A stretch of 64,000 bases of DNA from Bactrocera neohumeralis (taxonomy: Eukaryota; Arthropoda; Insecta; Diptera; Tephritidae). The position numbers were made by a program, and so were the translations under genes. Positions 10,595 to 21,150 of the stretch are shown here, piece by piece. Below the pieces are notes generated by a model. That model was not told the origin of the DNA. It ran no database searches and saw only the letters and a program-made list of their open reading frames with translations. The stretch's first letter is position 1, and the number at the start of each line of letters is the position of its first letter. The DNA lies in assembly GCF_024586455.1 (NCBI RefSeq), contig NC_065923.1:36628370-36692369 (forward strand), written 5' to 3'.

Positions 10595-12077
10595 AAACAA
10601 GCAAACACGTTAAGTTCGTCTGCGCCGAAGCCATAATGCCCTTCACAGCTGCTTTTTTTATGGCATAAGGTGGTACAAAAAGATTTTTATCTCTATTTTG
10701 AGCGGTCAGTTTGTATGGCAGCTATATGCTATAGTTGTCCGATCCGAACAAAAAATGTGTGCCAAATTTCAAGAACATATCTCCATACAAAATTTTTTTA
10801 TTCTAGGAATACATGTTCATCGTTTAGTTTGTATGGCAGCTATATGCTATAGTTGTCCGATTTGAACAATCGATTATACTGTTTGTAAAAGAAATAATCA
10901 GTAACAAATTTTGTGAAGATATCTCGTAAAATAAAAAAGTTTCCTATACAACGACAAGCATTTGATTATTCAGTTTGTATGGCAGCTATATATTGTAGTG
11001 GTCCGATATCGACTGTTCCGACAAATCAACTGTTTTTTGAATAGAAAAAGATCTGTGCAAAACTTTAGATCGATATCTCAAAAACTGAGGCCTTAGCTCC
11101 CTTTTTACCACTGTGGGTAAAAAATAGTAAGACTTTTTAATTTAATTCTCATAGCAGTCAGTGAATTTTTGTGCGCAGAATCAAATTTATGGTGCCGAAA
11201 CGTTCAGAATGTTGGAAAAGACCTTCGGCGACAGTTGTTTGCCGCAAGCAAGTATTTTTGGTTGCTAGAAATTATTCCAAGAAGGCGAGAACGCGTTGAC
11301 GACGAACCACGTCGAAGACGGCCATCAACATCAACTGATGATCTCAATATGTCAATAAAATAAAAGATTAGGATAAAAAGGCAGAATAATTGGTGCTTGA
11401 AAATCAACGATTAACAGTCAGTGATCTTACTGGCATCGTTGGATTATAGGAAGGATCAGTGAAAACCATTTGCAAATATCACTGGGGCCTAAGAAAAGTG
11501 AAAGCATGATCGGTTCCATAATCATTAAATTTTTTTGAAAAATAGCGTCGCGTTAACGTCTGTGAAACTATCCTTTCCGAGTATCGAAATGTCATGAAAC
11601 GAATCATTACTGGCGACGAGTCTTGGATCTATGCTTACCACCCGGAAACAGACGATAAATCGGTCAAATATCGTGCCAAAGCTGAGTCAAACCGAAAAAC
11701 CACGTCAAATCAGGGTAAGATCAAGGCCCTAGTTCGGGGGAAACAGTTTTGAGTTAGTTCAAGGATTGGAAAAATTGTTGGAACAGGTGTATTGGGGCCA
11801 AGGGGGACTACTTTAAGGGAGACGACATAGATTTTGAAGAATGAATTAACCATTTTTAAATTATGAACAAAGTCTATTTTTACTATTTTTTGCTCATACT
11901 TGTAATAGTACTGTATATAGACGGGCGAGACAGATGGACATGGCTAGATCGTTTCAGCTCGTCATGCTGATCATTTACGGTATACATATATATGTAGTAC
12001 ATTTCATACGTCCTCCGACGTTTCCTTCCGGATGTTACAAAAATCATGGCAAACTTAATACTGGTATAGGGTATTCT
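10595..12077 (+). repeat. Dispersed repeat copy A, split by a mariner
   Basis: Copy of an interspersed repeat that occurs at least seven times here. It opens with AACAAGCAAACACGTTAAG and a GCGCCGAAGCC box. It then carries three units around GTATGGCAGCTATATG (starting 10713, 10831 and 10977), each followed by a TTGTCCGAT-like run, except that the third reads GTGGTCCGATATC. Next comes GATCGATATCTCAAAAACTGAGG (11070-11097). The body resumes after 11900 with GACAGATGGACATGGCTAGA and closes with GTTTCCTTCCGGATGTTACA and CTGGTATAGGGTAT. I recognise it as a very common fly repeat but do not know an established name. The in-frame peptide MAAICYS in the units is probably incidental. Confidence 0.85.
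11112..11900 (+). mobile_element. Internally deleted mariner inside repeat copy A
   Basis: Mariner pseudogene nested in the dispersed repeat. The ends carry an imperfect inverted repeat: TGGGTAAAAAATAGTAAGAC on the left, and on the right the complement of TGAGCAAAAAATAGTAAAAA. Plus-strand frames read the DNA-binding linker (RTRVDDEPRRRRPSTSTDD, 11290-11343), then VLENQRLTVSDL and GSVKTICKYHWGLRKVKA. The first catalytic Asp follows in ITGDESWIYAYHPET (11610-11655), and the C-terminal end is DWKKLLEQ...GRRH. The region with the second and third catalytic aspartates is missing, and frameshifts separate the parts, so it is dead. The host repeat continues directly on both sides. Confidence 0.8.
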
Positions 12078-12080
12078 TGG

Positions 12081-13534
12081 GTACATAGTAAACAAAAGAA
12101 AAGCGCGAATTATTGCGAAAACAGTGCAAAATAAATACGAATGCGAATCAGAAATCTAGCTCGTGCGGGTGAGTAATTTGCGGGGGCGTCGTCCTGCAGC
12201 AGCTGCAACCGCAATAACTCAGCAGCACAGAAAGCGCACATAAAACAAAAAACGCGAAAGCCAAAATAGAAAACTGCTTGTGGCAGCAACGCCGGCGATG
12301 AATGGCAAATCGTGTGCAACACTGTGCGGCGAGCGGATTAGGAGCTGGCGCTGACCGAACAATGCACATTTTCGTACTGCCGCGAGGCGTACGTGCGCCA
12401 AAGTCAAGCCGCACCCCACAGTAGGCATGCGCGACAACAACAAAAACAGCAACAACAACACAAAAACGTAAAACATAAAAAGCAACAAAAGCATAAGAGC
12501 CGAAAAGTAACAGCACTCAACAGAAATGTGAGCGCTACATGTAGATATGTATGTATGTAGTTACTAAGTGGCTGCAGGCGGAAAAGCGCAAATTGCAAGC
12601 CAAGGCAAAAAATGAAAAATTGTGAATTTTGTGGCATAAAAACGAGTTCAATGATACGTTTCCGCGCTTGTTGCCTACCCAAGCTCCCCTCTCTATATTC
12701 GCGCTTTGGTCGCGTACTTTGCGGTTGCGGCTGCAGCAAACTAAATACTCGAGTATTTTCTAGTAGCTGCCGGGCTAGCCCGCAGCTGGTCAAGCGCTGA
12801 CGCCGCAACGTGGCTTTGTGCGCTGGCGCTCGCCGCCACAAATGCAACAGTTACTCAAACGTGCCCACTTATTATACGAGTATAGACAATAAAAACAACA
12901 ACGCGTCACGGCGCTGTTGAGGCGAGCGTCAAAGCGCAAATATAGTTTATTGCGGTATCTTTGCCGCCGCCGCCAACTATAGCATGCTCGCAATCCACTC
13001 AAAGTCAAATTGAAATACGGTGGCAACAATGCTTGCTGCGACCACATATATACTTACATGCATTCGAAAAGATAGCGCGCGTTGCGGTTGAACGCTTGCT
13101 TTGTAGCTTTTCGCCTGACGCGCGTCCATCCAGCTTTGCCTGCGACAAAAACACGCTTTCGGACAAGCGTTTGCTCGCCAAATGTAATTAACTTTCTGAA
13201 TACCAGTGGGCGAGTAGTGTTTGTTTATTTATTTGATTAGCAAATAGATTGCTTAGCACCACCACGCTCATCAATGAACGCGACTACATTGTATGTGCAT
13301 ACTCTATGTAAGTATATCAGTACTGTTCCTCATATGTAGCTAGACAATAAATGATTGGCTTTAGTTATTGATCGTTTGAGCAATCAATTGAGAAATTAAT
13401 TTGGTTTTGTAAGTTGTTGAAGCGCAAACGTACTCAGTTTGCCAGTTTGCCACTGCAGCTTCATAAAATAATATGGAAACTTATTAAAAACTCTAAGTAT
13501 TGATATACATACATATTTGTATATATATTATATG
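12081..13534. other. CAA/CAG-rich unique island
   Basis: GC-richer than its surroundings, with CAACAAC/CAGCAAC runs (12435-12475) and clusters of GCGC-containing words. Several long overlapping open frames exist on both strands (for example the complement of 12404-12847). They overlap each other in different frames and are full of Cys, Leu and Phe runs, so I do not call them genes. This composition is typical of conserved non-coding or regulatory islands in large fly introns, but I identify no specific element. Confidence 0.4.
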
Positions 13535-15053
13535 AAACAAAAAAACATTAACTTCTATTGCTCCGAAGCCAGAAAACTCTTCACAATTAAAGAAGGTTCC
13601 ACCCAAGAAATTCATTTCGAACTTCGTTTGTATGGCAGCTATATGTTATAGCAATCCGATCTGGAAATTTTTTTCAGGTATTGCAGCGTTTCTATTCACG
13701 ATAATATGTGCCAAACTTGGTGAAGATATCTCATCAAATAAAAAAGTTTTTCATACGGGACTTGTTTTTGATCGTTCAGCTTATATGGCAGCTATATGCT
13801 ATAAAAATCTGTTTTAAGAAATTTCTTCAATATGATAGCGTTACTACAGGTAATGATTTATGTAAAATTTCGTAAAGATATATTGTTAAATGAAAAAGTT
13901 TTTCATACAAAGGCTTAGTTTTGTTTGCGTTAGTGGTGATATGTGCAAATACTTGAGGAGAAAAGGACCAAACAAAATTTGATATGATATCTAAAAAACT
14001 GAGGGGCTACTTCGCGTATATAGAACCAGAGAGTCTCACGGATATGGCTTCACGTTGATTTCATTTATATATATAGAGGGTTTCCAATAGGATTTCTTAA
14101 AAAAAAATAATAAATAATTGTTATTTTATTTAATGTGAAGTACAGTCGTTACAATTAAGTTCTGAATACATCATTCATATGGCCGTTACGACTGCTTTTG
14201 CAGTAACGAATTCAGTGAATCCAATTCTAGAAAGCTTTTTCCACTAAATCAAGTCATATGTCATACTCGTTCCATATTAACCTCTAAAGCTTGAAGAGAG
14301 TCTGGTTTATTGCTAAAGACCAATGACTCCAAATAACTGTACAAGAAGTACTCTAATGGTATTAAATCACAACTTCTTGGATGCCATGCAATGTCACACA
14401 CACTTTTTCTTGAAATAATCGAGTCTCCAAACCTTTTTCGCAATAATTTGGTTGTTGTACGTGCTGTGTGGCATGTAGTCCGTCTTGTTGGAACCAGATG
14501 TTGTCAAGATGAACTTCTTCCAATTGCTGTCATAAAAAGTTGATTATCATCAATTTAAAGGAGAAAGGACCGATGATTCCAAAGACCACACCAAACTGCC
14601 AATTTAGGTGAATGTAATGTTTATTCATGAATAATTTGTGCATTTTCGGCGCACCAGAGTCGACCGTTTTGTTTATTTACCGCACCAGTCAGATGAAAGT
14701 GAACCCCATCAAAAAACATGATTTTCTCAAAAAAATCGTTATTCTTTTCGCGTTGTTCCAAAGCAAAATCAGCAAATTCGTGACGTTTACGATGTTCCAA
14801 CGGCTTCAGTTCTTGAGTGAGAATAATTTCATAGGAACGCAAACCCAAATCCTTCCTCAAAATCCACCAGATTGAGGTTTGGAACAGTCCTGGAATCGAC
14901 AAATCACGGCAACACTTGTCTGAACGGCAGCAATATGTTCATTCCTTCGATCGGTTCCTTGATCCCTATTGAAAACATTATATTTACATATAACTTTAAA
15001 GCGTCTCCGAAGTTTCCTACTGGTTGTTACAAACTTCATGAAAAACTTAATAT
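13535..15053 (+). repeat. Dispersed repeat copy B, split by a DD41D element
   Basis: Same family as 10595-12077. It opens with AAAAACATTAACTTC and TGCTCCGAAGCC. Two units, GTATGGCAGCTATATG at about 13630 and ATATGGCAGCTATATG at about 13783, are followed by AAAACTGAGGGGCTACTTCG near 13998 and GGATATGGCTTCACG. It then breaks at about 14075. The tail resumes at about 14975-15053 with GCGTCTCCGAAGTTTCCTAC and AAAAACTTAATAT. Confidence 0.85.
14076..14965 (-). mobile_element. DD41D mariner-like transposon remnant in repeat copy B
   Basis: Tc1/mariner-superfamily transposase read from the minus strand. Near 14880-14820 is TSIWWILRKDLGLRSY (end of the helix-turn-helix region), then TQELKPLEHRKRHEFADFA. 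FFDGVHFHLTGAVNKQN (14730-14680) carries the first catalytic Asp, but the usual Glu after it is Gly. Lower coordinates give RFGDSIISRK and SCDLIPLEYFLY, the third catalytic region. The middle and N-terminus are frameshifted or lost. The left end GAGGGTTTCCAATAGGATTT resembles the family's terminal repeat, but no matching right end is seen. It interrupts the dispersed repeat cleanly. Confidence 0.8.
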
Positions 15054-15645
15054 CTCCTTTTCAGCATACAAAAAGCAATAAAAATCGCATAACATTTCCT
15101 TCTATCTGCAATCAAGTCGCTCACTGGCCTTATCAGCTTAACTCAAAACCAGAAATCTCTAGGTGTTGCATTACTCGTACTTTGTTTTGCTCTTCATATT
15201 AATGTGTTGTTTTGCCAATTGTGTTTTCCTTTCCTTTTTCTTTTGTGGGGCGCCACATTATCTTTAATCGCTGGACTTCACACACTCTTTGCTCGTTTCA
15301 TCGTTTCATTGTTGCAAACTTGTTGCTTGATGGCTGGCGAGCGCTTTTTTACGCTGCACAGCTGCATTTTCCAAGCTCCGTTTTGCTCGATATGTTACGA
15401 ATCTACAACCGTTGCGCATAGAAATTTTGTTTGGAGCGACTGCTCCGGGTATATATGTATTTAGATGCGTGGAATTTTATATGTACTTACAGATATACTC
15501 AACTTTGGCAGTGCAGGCTTGTGCTTTGAGTCAGAGTGGAACTTTTTGTGCTGCAGCAGAGGTTCACTTAACTCAATATCACATTTTATTGCGATAGATT
15601 TTACCGCTGTATGTTAGTCGGCTTGTAGTGATTTAAAGTTTAGTA
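15054..15645. other. Intronic sequence between repeat copies B and C
   Basis: No gene recognised. Open frames at 15204-15597 are rich in Phe, Cys and Leu, overlap in different frames, and have no recognisable domain. Confidence 0.45.
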
Positions 15646-17166
15646 AAAAAAAGACGAAGCTATAATAACATAATCCACAAATAAAAAAGATTCTTTACAA
15701 GAACTGGATTTTGATCGGTTAGTTCGTTTGGCAACTATACGCTATAGGGGTTCGATCTGAACAATTTCTTCGAAGGTTGCACTATTTATTTTATACAACT
15801 CAAGCCAATTTTCGTGAATATATTTCGTCAAACGAAAAGGTTTTTCATTCAAGTACCGCATTCCGATCATTCAGATTGGAGAGAAGGAGACTATGAAAAA
15901 TTTCGGATCGATATCTCAAAACCTGGTCCGATTGATGCGCTAAATATGCTCCTGCACCAACTGCCCATAGATATTTTTGTACGTAAAGTGATACCAGTTC
16001 CTGCTATTAGAATTAAGAAGATTTGTAGTTGGAATTGGAACAGTGATAGAAAAATTTAGAGACAGTATAAAACTAATCTAAATAAATCAGATTATAATCT
16101 CACAAGTTTGGACATCAAAAGGGACTTCCAAGAGAGTATACCCTCTATACTTGAATGGAGAAGAGATTTAGTAGAGGAGAAGATTATTACCTCAGTATAT
16201 ACCGACTGGTACAATATGGACTTCGGTGTAAGGACAGGGGTATACACCGAGCTGCTTGATATCTCCCTATCTTACTATCTAATACAGATAACAACTTCCA
16301 AGCGCAAGTACTGGGTATAGAAAAGGCTTGTAAAGTTCTATTGTATAAATACGTGAGGGTTCATAAGACAACCATTTACACAGACTGGCAGGCGGCACTA
16401 ACAGCCTTTTAGTCGCCAAAGATCAACTCCAGCGTAGTAAACAAAGCAAGAAGGGCTTTAAGTCCACAAGCAGGTTAACTCCACTCATCCATAATTTGGG
16501 TTTCCGGTTATAGGAACATTTTCAACAACGAAAAAGCAGACGAGTTGGCTAAGTCAAGAGCCTCTCTAGACGAATCCGGCACGCTAACAATACCGTGCTC
16601 GCTAGGAACGAACAAGAGGAGCTCAATACGCTAGTTGAACAAACAGTGCAGAATAGATGGACATCTACAGCCATATGCAGGATAACGAAGGAAATAAGAC
16701 CAAAATACAAGTATGACAAAACAGAAACAAAGGACTTATTACATAGGTCTGGGAAAAGAGGAAAGGAGATCATGCGTTAAAAAGGGGAATAGTCCACAAT
16801 AGCACATGCCATAGCTGCAAACTCAAAGGAAGCAAATCACTTCCTCTCTGGGTGCCTAGCTTTATCACAAATCTTGAAAATATATCTACAAAAAGCATAA
16901 CGGTGATAAGTAGTTTCATTGAGGGCAAGAACGGTTTGAACATCCCAATGGAGCGTGTTATCAAGACAAGGACTGACGATAGTGTATCAAAATGGCACTA
17001 CCAGCGCTAGTTGAACTCGAAGGCAGTACTCTTCTATCTACATTTCTCTAAAACTGAGGGACTGGTCGCGTATATGCTGGCAAGAGGGACATGTCCAAAT
17101 CGATTCAGCTCGTCACGCTGATTATTTACACACTTCGTGGCAAACTTAACTAGTTCAGGGTATAAA
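15646..17166 (+). repeat. Dispersed repeat copy C, split by a LINE fragment
   Basis: Third consecutive copy. The start is degenerate (AAGACGAAGCTATAATAAC). One weak unit is present (GTTTGGCAACTATACGCTAT, about 15726), then GGATCGATATCTCAAAAC at about 15905-15923. The sequence breaks there and resumes at 17046 with AAACTGAGGGACTGGTCGCG, followed by CGATTCAGCTCGTCACGCTG and TTCAGGGTATAAAT, the usual 3' end of the family. Confidence 0.8.
15925..17045 (+). pseudogene. LINE RNase H fragment inserted in repeat copy C
   Basis: RNase H and C-terminal region of a non-LTR retrotransposon (I/Loa/R1-like). Readable plus-strand pieces are DIKRDFQESIPSILEWRRDL (16110-16170), VYTDWYNMDFGVRTGVYTE (decayed TDGSKMD, first catalytic Asp, 16195-16250) and LLDISLSYYL. 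Further on come IIWVSGYRNIFNNEKADELA (16490-16545, with the last catalytic Asp) and a Cys-poor tail. Stops and frameshifts separate them. The nearest relative is the minus-strand copy at 22440-23530, with the same DISLSY and WVSGHRNIF blocks. Confidence 0.75.
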
Positions 17167-17409
17167 TAGTTCAGGTTTATGTATTCGAGACATTTCTTTG
17201 TTTGATATTTCATTAGAACAAAGTCCAAATCGTAGGAGGACGACGTTCAACCGAAGAATTATTCATCAGTTTCATACTTCTGCTGAACTTCGATGACTTT
17301 ATTTCCTAATTTATAGTAGTCCAGTTGTCGAAAATATTCTCTTAGGATTTTAAAATATTAAGAATTCAAGATAGATCTTATTTAAAGTTCTTTCGGAGCC
17401 CATTTAAAG
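17167..17409. other. Short intronic spacer
   Basis: AT-rich sequence between the end of repeat copy C and the tandem duplication. Nothing recognised. Confidence 0.4.
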
Positions 17410-17594
17410 TAATCCAGAATGAGAACGCTAATGATATCACAGCTAAATTCTGTTCGTCAGCTTGGCAGAAGTAACATGCAAAAGGATTCCCATTACTCAG
17501 TAATCCGGAATGAGGACGCGCTAATGATATCACAACTAAGTTCTGTTCGTCAAATTGGCAGAAGTAACATGCAAAAAGGATTCCCATTACTCAG
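17410..17594 (+). repeat. Tandem duplication, two copies of about 91-94 bp
   Basis: Copy 1 (17410-17500) and copy 2 (17501-17594) both run from TAATCC(A/G)GAATGAG(A/G)ACG to GGATTCCCATTACTCAG. They share CTAATGATATCACA and GGCAGAAGTAACATGCAAAA. About eight substitutions and a three-base insertion separate them. Open frames exist through both copies on both strands, as expected of a duplication, and no protein domain is recognisable. Confidence 0.9.
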
Positions 17595-17684
17595 TGTTTT
17601 TCTCGAAGTTGCAAGATTTTCCAGAATGGATTTTTTCGTCAAAACAAGTTCTCATACTATAACTGTCGACCTCCAGCCCTCCTC

Positions 17685-17830
17685 CTCCGTTTAGGTTCGC
17701 ACAACAGTCGGGTCTACGTAGCCGGAATGGACCCGAAATTTTAACAACGACAACCTCAGCTCTGCTGGAACTTTTATTTTGACAGTTCTACAGGCTTCTA
17801 CTGGAATACTTTTGTCAACTTCCCATAATA
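17685..17830 (+). repeat. Dispersed repeat sharing ACAGTCGGGTCTAC, copy 1
   Basis: GTTCGCACAACAGTCGGGTC, then TACGTAGCCGGAATGGACCCG, ATTTTAACAACGACAACCTC and TTTTTATTTTGACAGTT-like sequence. The core matches 51940-52050. I recognise the combination as a common short interspersed sequence in fly genomes and cannot name the family. Confidence 0.6.
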
Positions 17831-18138
17831 TATGCTGTCTTATTAGAATTGGCTTTTGTTGGCTTTGTTTTTGTTGTTGTTGGAAGCAGTTGGACTGTGT
17901 TGAATTTCGTCACCCCCAAGCCTCTGTTTGCATTATAAAGCATCATAAAATTTTACAACTTCAATGCAAAACAAACCAATTAAATAAAATTCCACCACCA
18001 CCACCATTCTAATTGACAACAACAACACCGCCAGTACTCCTACCAGATGCATAAATGTACATTTCAGGCAGGAAGGAAATGTTGCATGTTGTTGAGACGA
18101 ACCAGCGATGCGTTGCACCCATGCGGGCACTCTTCGCG

Positions 18139-18488
18139 TTTCCCACAAACGAGTCGACGTGTGTGTGGGAAATTTCTTATCTGATTTGCTTGGTTTCTTA
18201 TAAGAAAACATAAGAAAACTTCCAGCGACGAGCAAATGACTTTTCGTCACAAGTGGAAAAGGAATTTTCAGCACTACAAATGCACATCATGATATAAACA
18301 GACATACAGACATAGTCATATAACATGCAGCGATCTTCAGCGCAAGCAGACACCTACAAAGTAAATATTTTACATCGTTTGTACGAATGCATATATATAT
18401 GTGTCTATGTGTGTTTGTTTTCTTCATTTATTCTTGATGTTTCGAAATCAACGAGCATGGAGATTTGTCACGCAGCGGGTTTCCCACA
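18139..18488. promoter_or_regulatory. Cluster of three Su(H)-type binding sites
   Basis: The nine-base word TGTGGGAAA, a match to the Su(H)/CBF1 consensus YGTGRGAAM, occurs three times in 350 bases: reverse at 18139-18147, forward at 18164-18172 and reverse at 18480-18488. The first two face away from each other with 16 bases between them. Su(H) is the DNA-binding effector of Notch signalling, and the cluster lies 150-500 bases before an exon of fringe, a modifier of Notch. That suggests feedback control, but function is inferred from motif and position only. Confidence 0.4.
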
Positions 18489-18635
18489 ATTATGTGTGCC
18501 ATCACTCCCGCCCGTCGCCTTTAATCTTGGAAAGTAACGACCCAACACTCCACTTAATACATTTTCATTTAATTATTTTAAGCGCATTTGCATTAATTAT
18601 CATTTTGATTTATTCTTTTTTTTTGATACTTTCAG

Positions 18636-18684
18636 ACTTGGTTCTTTACGGATACCGATGACGCTTACTATCAGGAGAAAACAA
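18636..18684 (+). CDS. fng: fringe internal exon (TWFFTDTDD exon)
   Basis: Internal coding exon of fringe, the Golgi beta-1,3-N-acetylglucosaminyltransferase that extends O-linked fucose on Notch EGF repeats and so biases Notch towards Delta over Serrate. The acceptor is a long pyrimidine tract ending TTGATACTTTCAG and the donor is ACAA/GTGAGT. The 49 bases read TWFFTDTDDAYYQEKT plus one base (phase 0 in, phase 1 out). From memory, Drosophila Fringe has TWFFTDTDDHYYQEKT at about residues 180-195, so only the Ala differs. The segment is the strand-turn in the nucleotide-sugar binding fold just before the conserved Cys block. It joins in frame to 30789-30891. Upstream exons (signal-anchor and stem) are not found in the window. 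The exon is too short for ordinary open-frame scans. Confidence 0.95.
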
Positions 18685-19060
18685 GTGAGTAGATACTATG
18701 TGACCTGCTTTATTGCTTTCAAAGGCACTATATCGTCTATGTGGTATAGGTAGAATTTGACAGACGCTGAGGTTGGCATGTTCTAAGTGGATTAAATTTT
18801 GTGCGATTAATGCATGTACTATATGCATATATTTATATGTGTTACTGCTTGAGTCTTTGTTCGAAAGAAAAATGTGGAAAACTCTGCTCTAGTCATCAAG
18901 TGTGGCTTGAGTGTGAAATGATTGCCATAATAATTTTCCATCAATACGCCATTGGATGAAGTTCAAGATATTTTTAAAAACTTTCTAAATATTTTTAAAA
19001 GTGTTAAATACTCCAGTACCCTTTAAAGTTCATCTATATGAAAATATACTGTACTAATAA

Positions 19061-19931
19061 CGGGTTTTTTAATAAGAGTGCTACAAAAGTTTTTTTTTTT
19101 ATTTTAAATAAGAAACGGTTTGGGATATCAATGAAATTCTTTATTTCTGTGAAAGAACGTTTGATGCCATTATGTAGGGAACTCGTTTTCTTTTGCGTGG
19201 CCACCACGGCATACACCATAGACTTGACTTAGTCTAACGGCGTCAAATCGCACGACCAAGGCGGCAAGTTGACTGGACCATTTCGTGAGATAACACGTTC
19301 ACCAAACTTGTTTTTCAATAAAACGATTGTGACGTTCGCTGTGTGGCTTGTGTCGCCGTCCTGTTGGTACCACTTATTGTCCTATTCCATATCATCGAAG
19401 TCGGGCCAAAGATATTCGGTTATCATTGAGCGGTAGCGATTCCCATTTACAGAAACGTGGGGGTCAGTTCTTGCGTCAATTTGATTTTGTAAGGATGAAG
19501 GCGAAGATCTTTTTGTACAGAGATGCCCTACGCTTGAGAACGACGTGTAGGAGACTGATTTGGGTCTTCTTCAATTAACAAGCTAGCGGCAGCATTATTT
19601 TCGACATTAAGGGCTCTTCTTTGTCTCACTTGCACAGGAACATTTTGTACTGTGCATGTGGATTCAAATTTTTCCACTAGACGGTCAGTTGTTGATCTGA
19701 CAGGACGATTATGACGACCATAAATTGGACGTAGCCCTCTTAAAGTTGAGGCTACTGACTCCGAATTTCGGTAGTAAATTTTAATAATTTCGACTAGTTG
19801 TTGGTTCGTATATTTTTCAATGGTGAAATGGCAAAGCTTACTGAAGAGAAATGTCAAAATAACGGGAAAAATATGGCGCCACTTTCTGTCTCTATCGGTA
19901 AACTTTTGCTGCGGCCCTTTTGAAAAATCCT
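19061..19931 (-). mobile_element. DD41D mariner-like element with both ends
   Basis: Minus-strand transposase remnant. The N-terminus at 19857-19560 reads HFTIEKYTNQQLVEIIKIYY, then SVASTLRGL, YGRHNRPVRS (a helix-turn-helix) and VPVQVRQRRALNVENNAAAS. The C-terminal part gives KWYQQDGDTSHTANV, FGERVISRNGPV and PWSCDLTPLD. Between the Asp of QQDG and the Asp of PLD there are 41 residues, the DD41D spacing. The block with the first catalytic Asp is deleted, and a stop follows PLD. The ends CGGGTTTTTTAATAAGAG and, inverted, AGGATTTTTCAAAAGGGCC share the terminal-repeat pattern. From memory, DD41D elements (rosa type) were described in tephritid flies. Confidence 0.85.
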
Positions 19932-20029
19932 ATGTTACTGACCACTTCTTCTAGGACTATTCCTAGAGGTAGAAAGAAAGGAGGAACAGAATCCTCTCCA
20001 TTATTCCAATATTTGAGATTATTGGTATT

Positions 20030-20880
20030 CATTATATTAAATTATATACTTTTGTATGCATTTCGACCAATTTTCGAAAAATTTTGCCACTCTGAATGAG
20101 GTATCTCCGAAACATGCCTTTTGAACGCTTCAAACGTCTTTTCAGTTCTCGAAAAATGTTGAACTCTTAATTATTTTTTTACGAACGGGAATAAAAAGAA
20201 GTAATTCCGTGCCAAGTCAGAACTATACAATAGATTACTCATTTAATTGATGTTTTAAATGCTTAAAAATGCACTTGTTTCAACCGATGTATGAGAGCTC
20301 GCATTATCGTGGCGAATAGTGATCTATCTTCAGAGGATGATTTTCCTGATTTCTTGAAAGACGACTGTCTATCACTCAAAATCTACTCTTCTACGTTGTT
20401 TCAGAGGTATGATTACGACATTCTAGTTAATGTCATGATGTCATAGACGTGTTTCAAAGCACCGCTATGGTATTTTGTTAACATTTCTCTCGACCAATCG
20501 AGCCTTTCTTAATCGATTTGAGCAAATTGTGTGGGATCTAACGCGAACAATTTTTTTTTTACACACCAATGTCCATAGTTGTCGCAATCTCTGGATAGGT
20601 CACATAACGATCTTGCAATATCAGTTTGCGCAAAGCGTCCATAGTTTCTAAAACAAGAACTGATTTTGGACGACCTTTCCGAAGTTCGTCTTGGAGTTCA
20701 TCTATGCACTTTTGATGAATTAATTCAGGTCGAAAATTGTACAAAATAATCGCGCGAAACTGTTCGCGCCGTAAATCCATGCTTTGACCGAGATGAATAT
20801 TTTAAGTAACTGTAAACTACACATATATATTTCGTATGTCAAAACATTCTGAGTAACTATAACTTCGAAAAAGTCAAATT
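20030..20880 (-). pseudogene. Mariner transposase remnant
   Basis: On the minus strand the start is readable at 20780: MDLRREQFRAIILYNF, then ELIHQKCIDELQDELRKGRP, then VTYPEIATTMDIGV, the N-terminal helix-turn-helix of mariner transposases. The middle is lost or scrambled. The part at 20060-20300 corresponds to the C-terminal DDE region by similarity to the better-read relative at 54890-55960 (shared words such as GTAATTCCGTGCCAAGT versus GTCATTCCGTGTCAAGT). The shared leader (AAGTAACTGTAAAC near 20805) also matches that copy. No catalytic triad survives. Confidence 0.75.
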
Positions 20881-20989
20881 TTACGATAAAATTCTGAGTT
20901 TCCAGATTGCCAAATCCCGAAACATTAAAGCCAACTTACGTAAATTTCCTAAAAAACAAATTACCATCAAAAAGTATTTAAATAATATC

Positions 20990-21150
20990 GAGACAAGGCT
21001 ACAATATTCGGACAAATTTTGCAGAATAGTTTACTATAGCATATAGCTGCCATACAAACTGAACGATTAAAATAAAGTCCTTTTATTGAAACTTCTTCAT
21101 TTGTAAAGCATACTCCAGCTTTGCTACAGCCGAAGTTAACGTTTTTACTT
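20990..21150 (-). repeat. Dispersed repeat copy E, 5' end only
   Basis: Reverse orientation. The complement of CATATAGCTGCCATAC at 21036-21055 gives the unit core, and CAGCCGAAGTTAACGTTTTT at 21127-21146 gives the family's opening sequence. It is truncated after one unit. Confidence 0.8.

Noticed and set aside
12404..12847. 147-codon minus-strand open frame
   Set aside because: Ends in Cys/Phe/Leu runs that come from a CAACAACAAAAA tract; overlapping frames in all phases are equally open.
18139..18172. Canonical Su(H) paired site
   Set aside because: Spacing is 16 bases, but the two sites point outward rather than towards each other, so it is not the classical arrangement. Kept only as a cluster.
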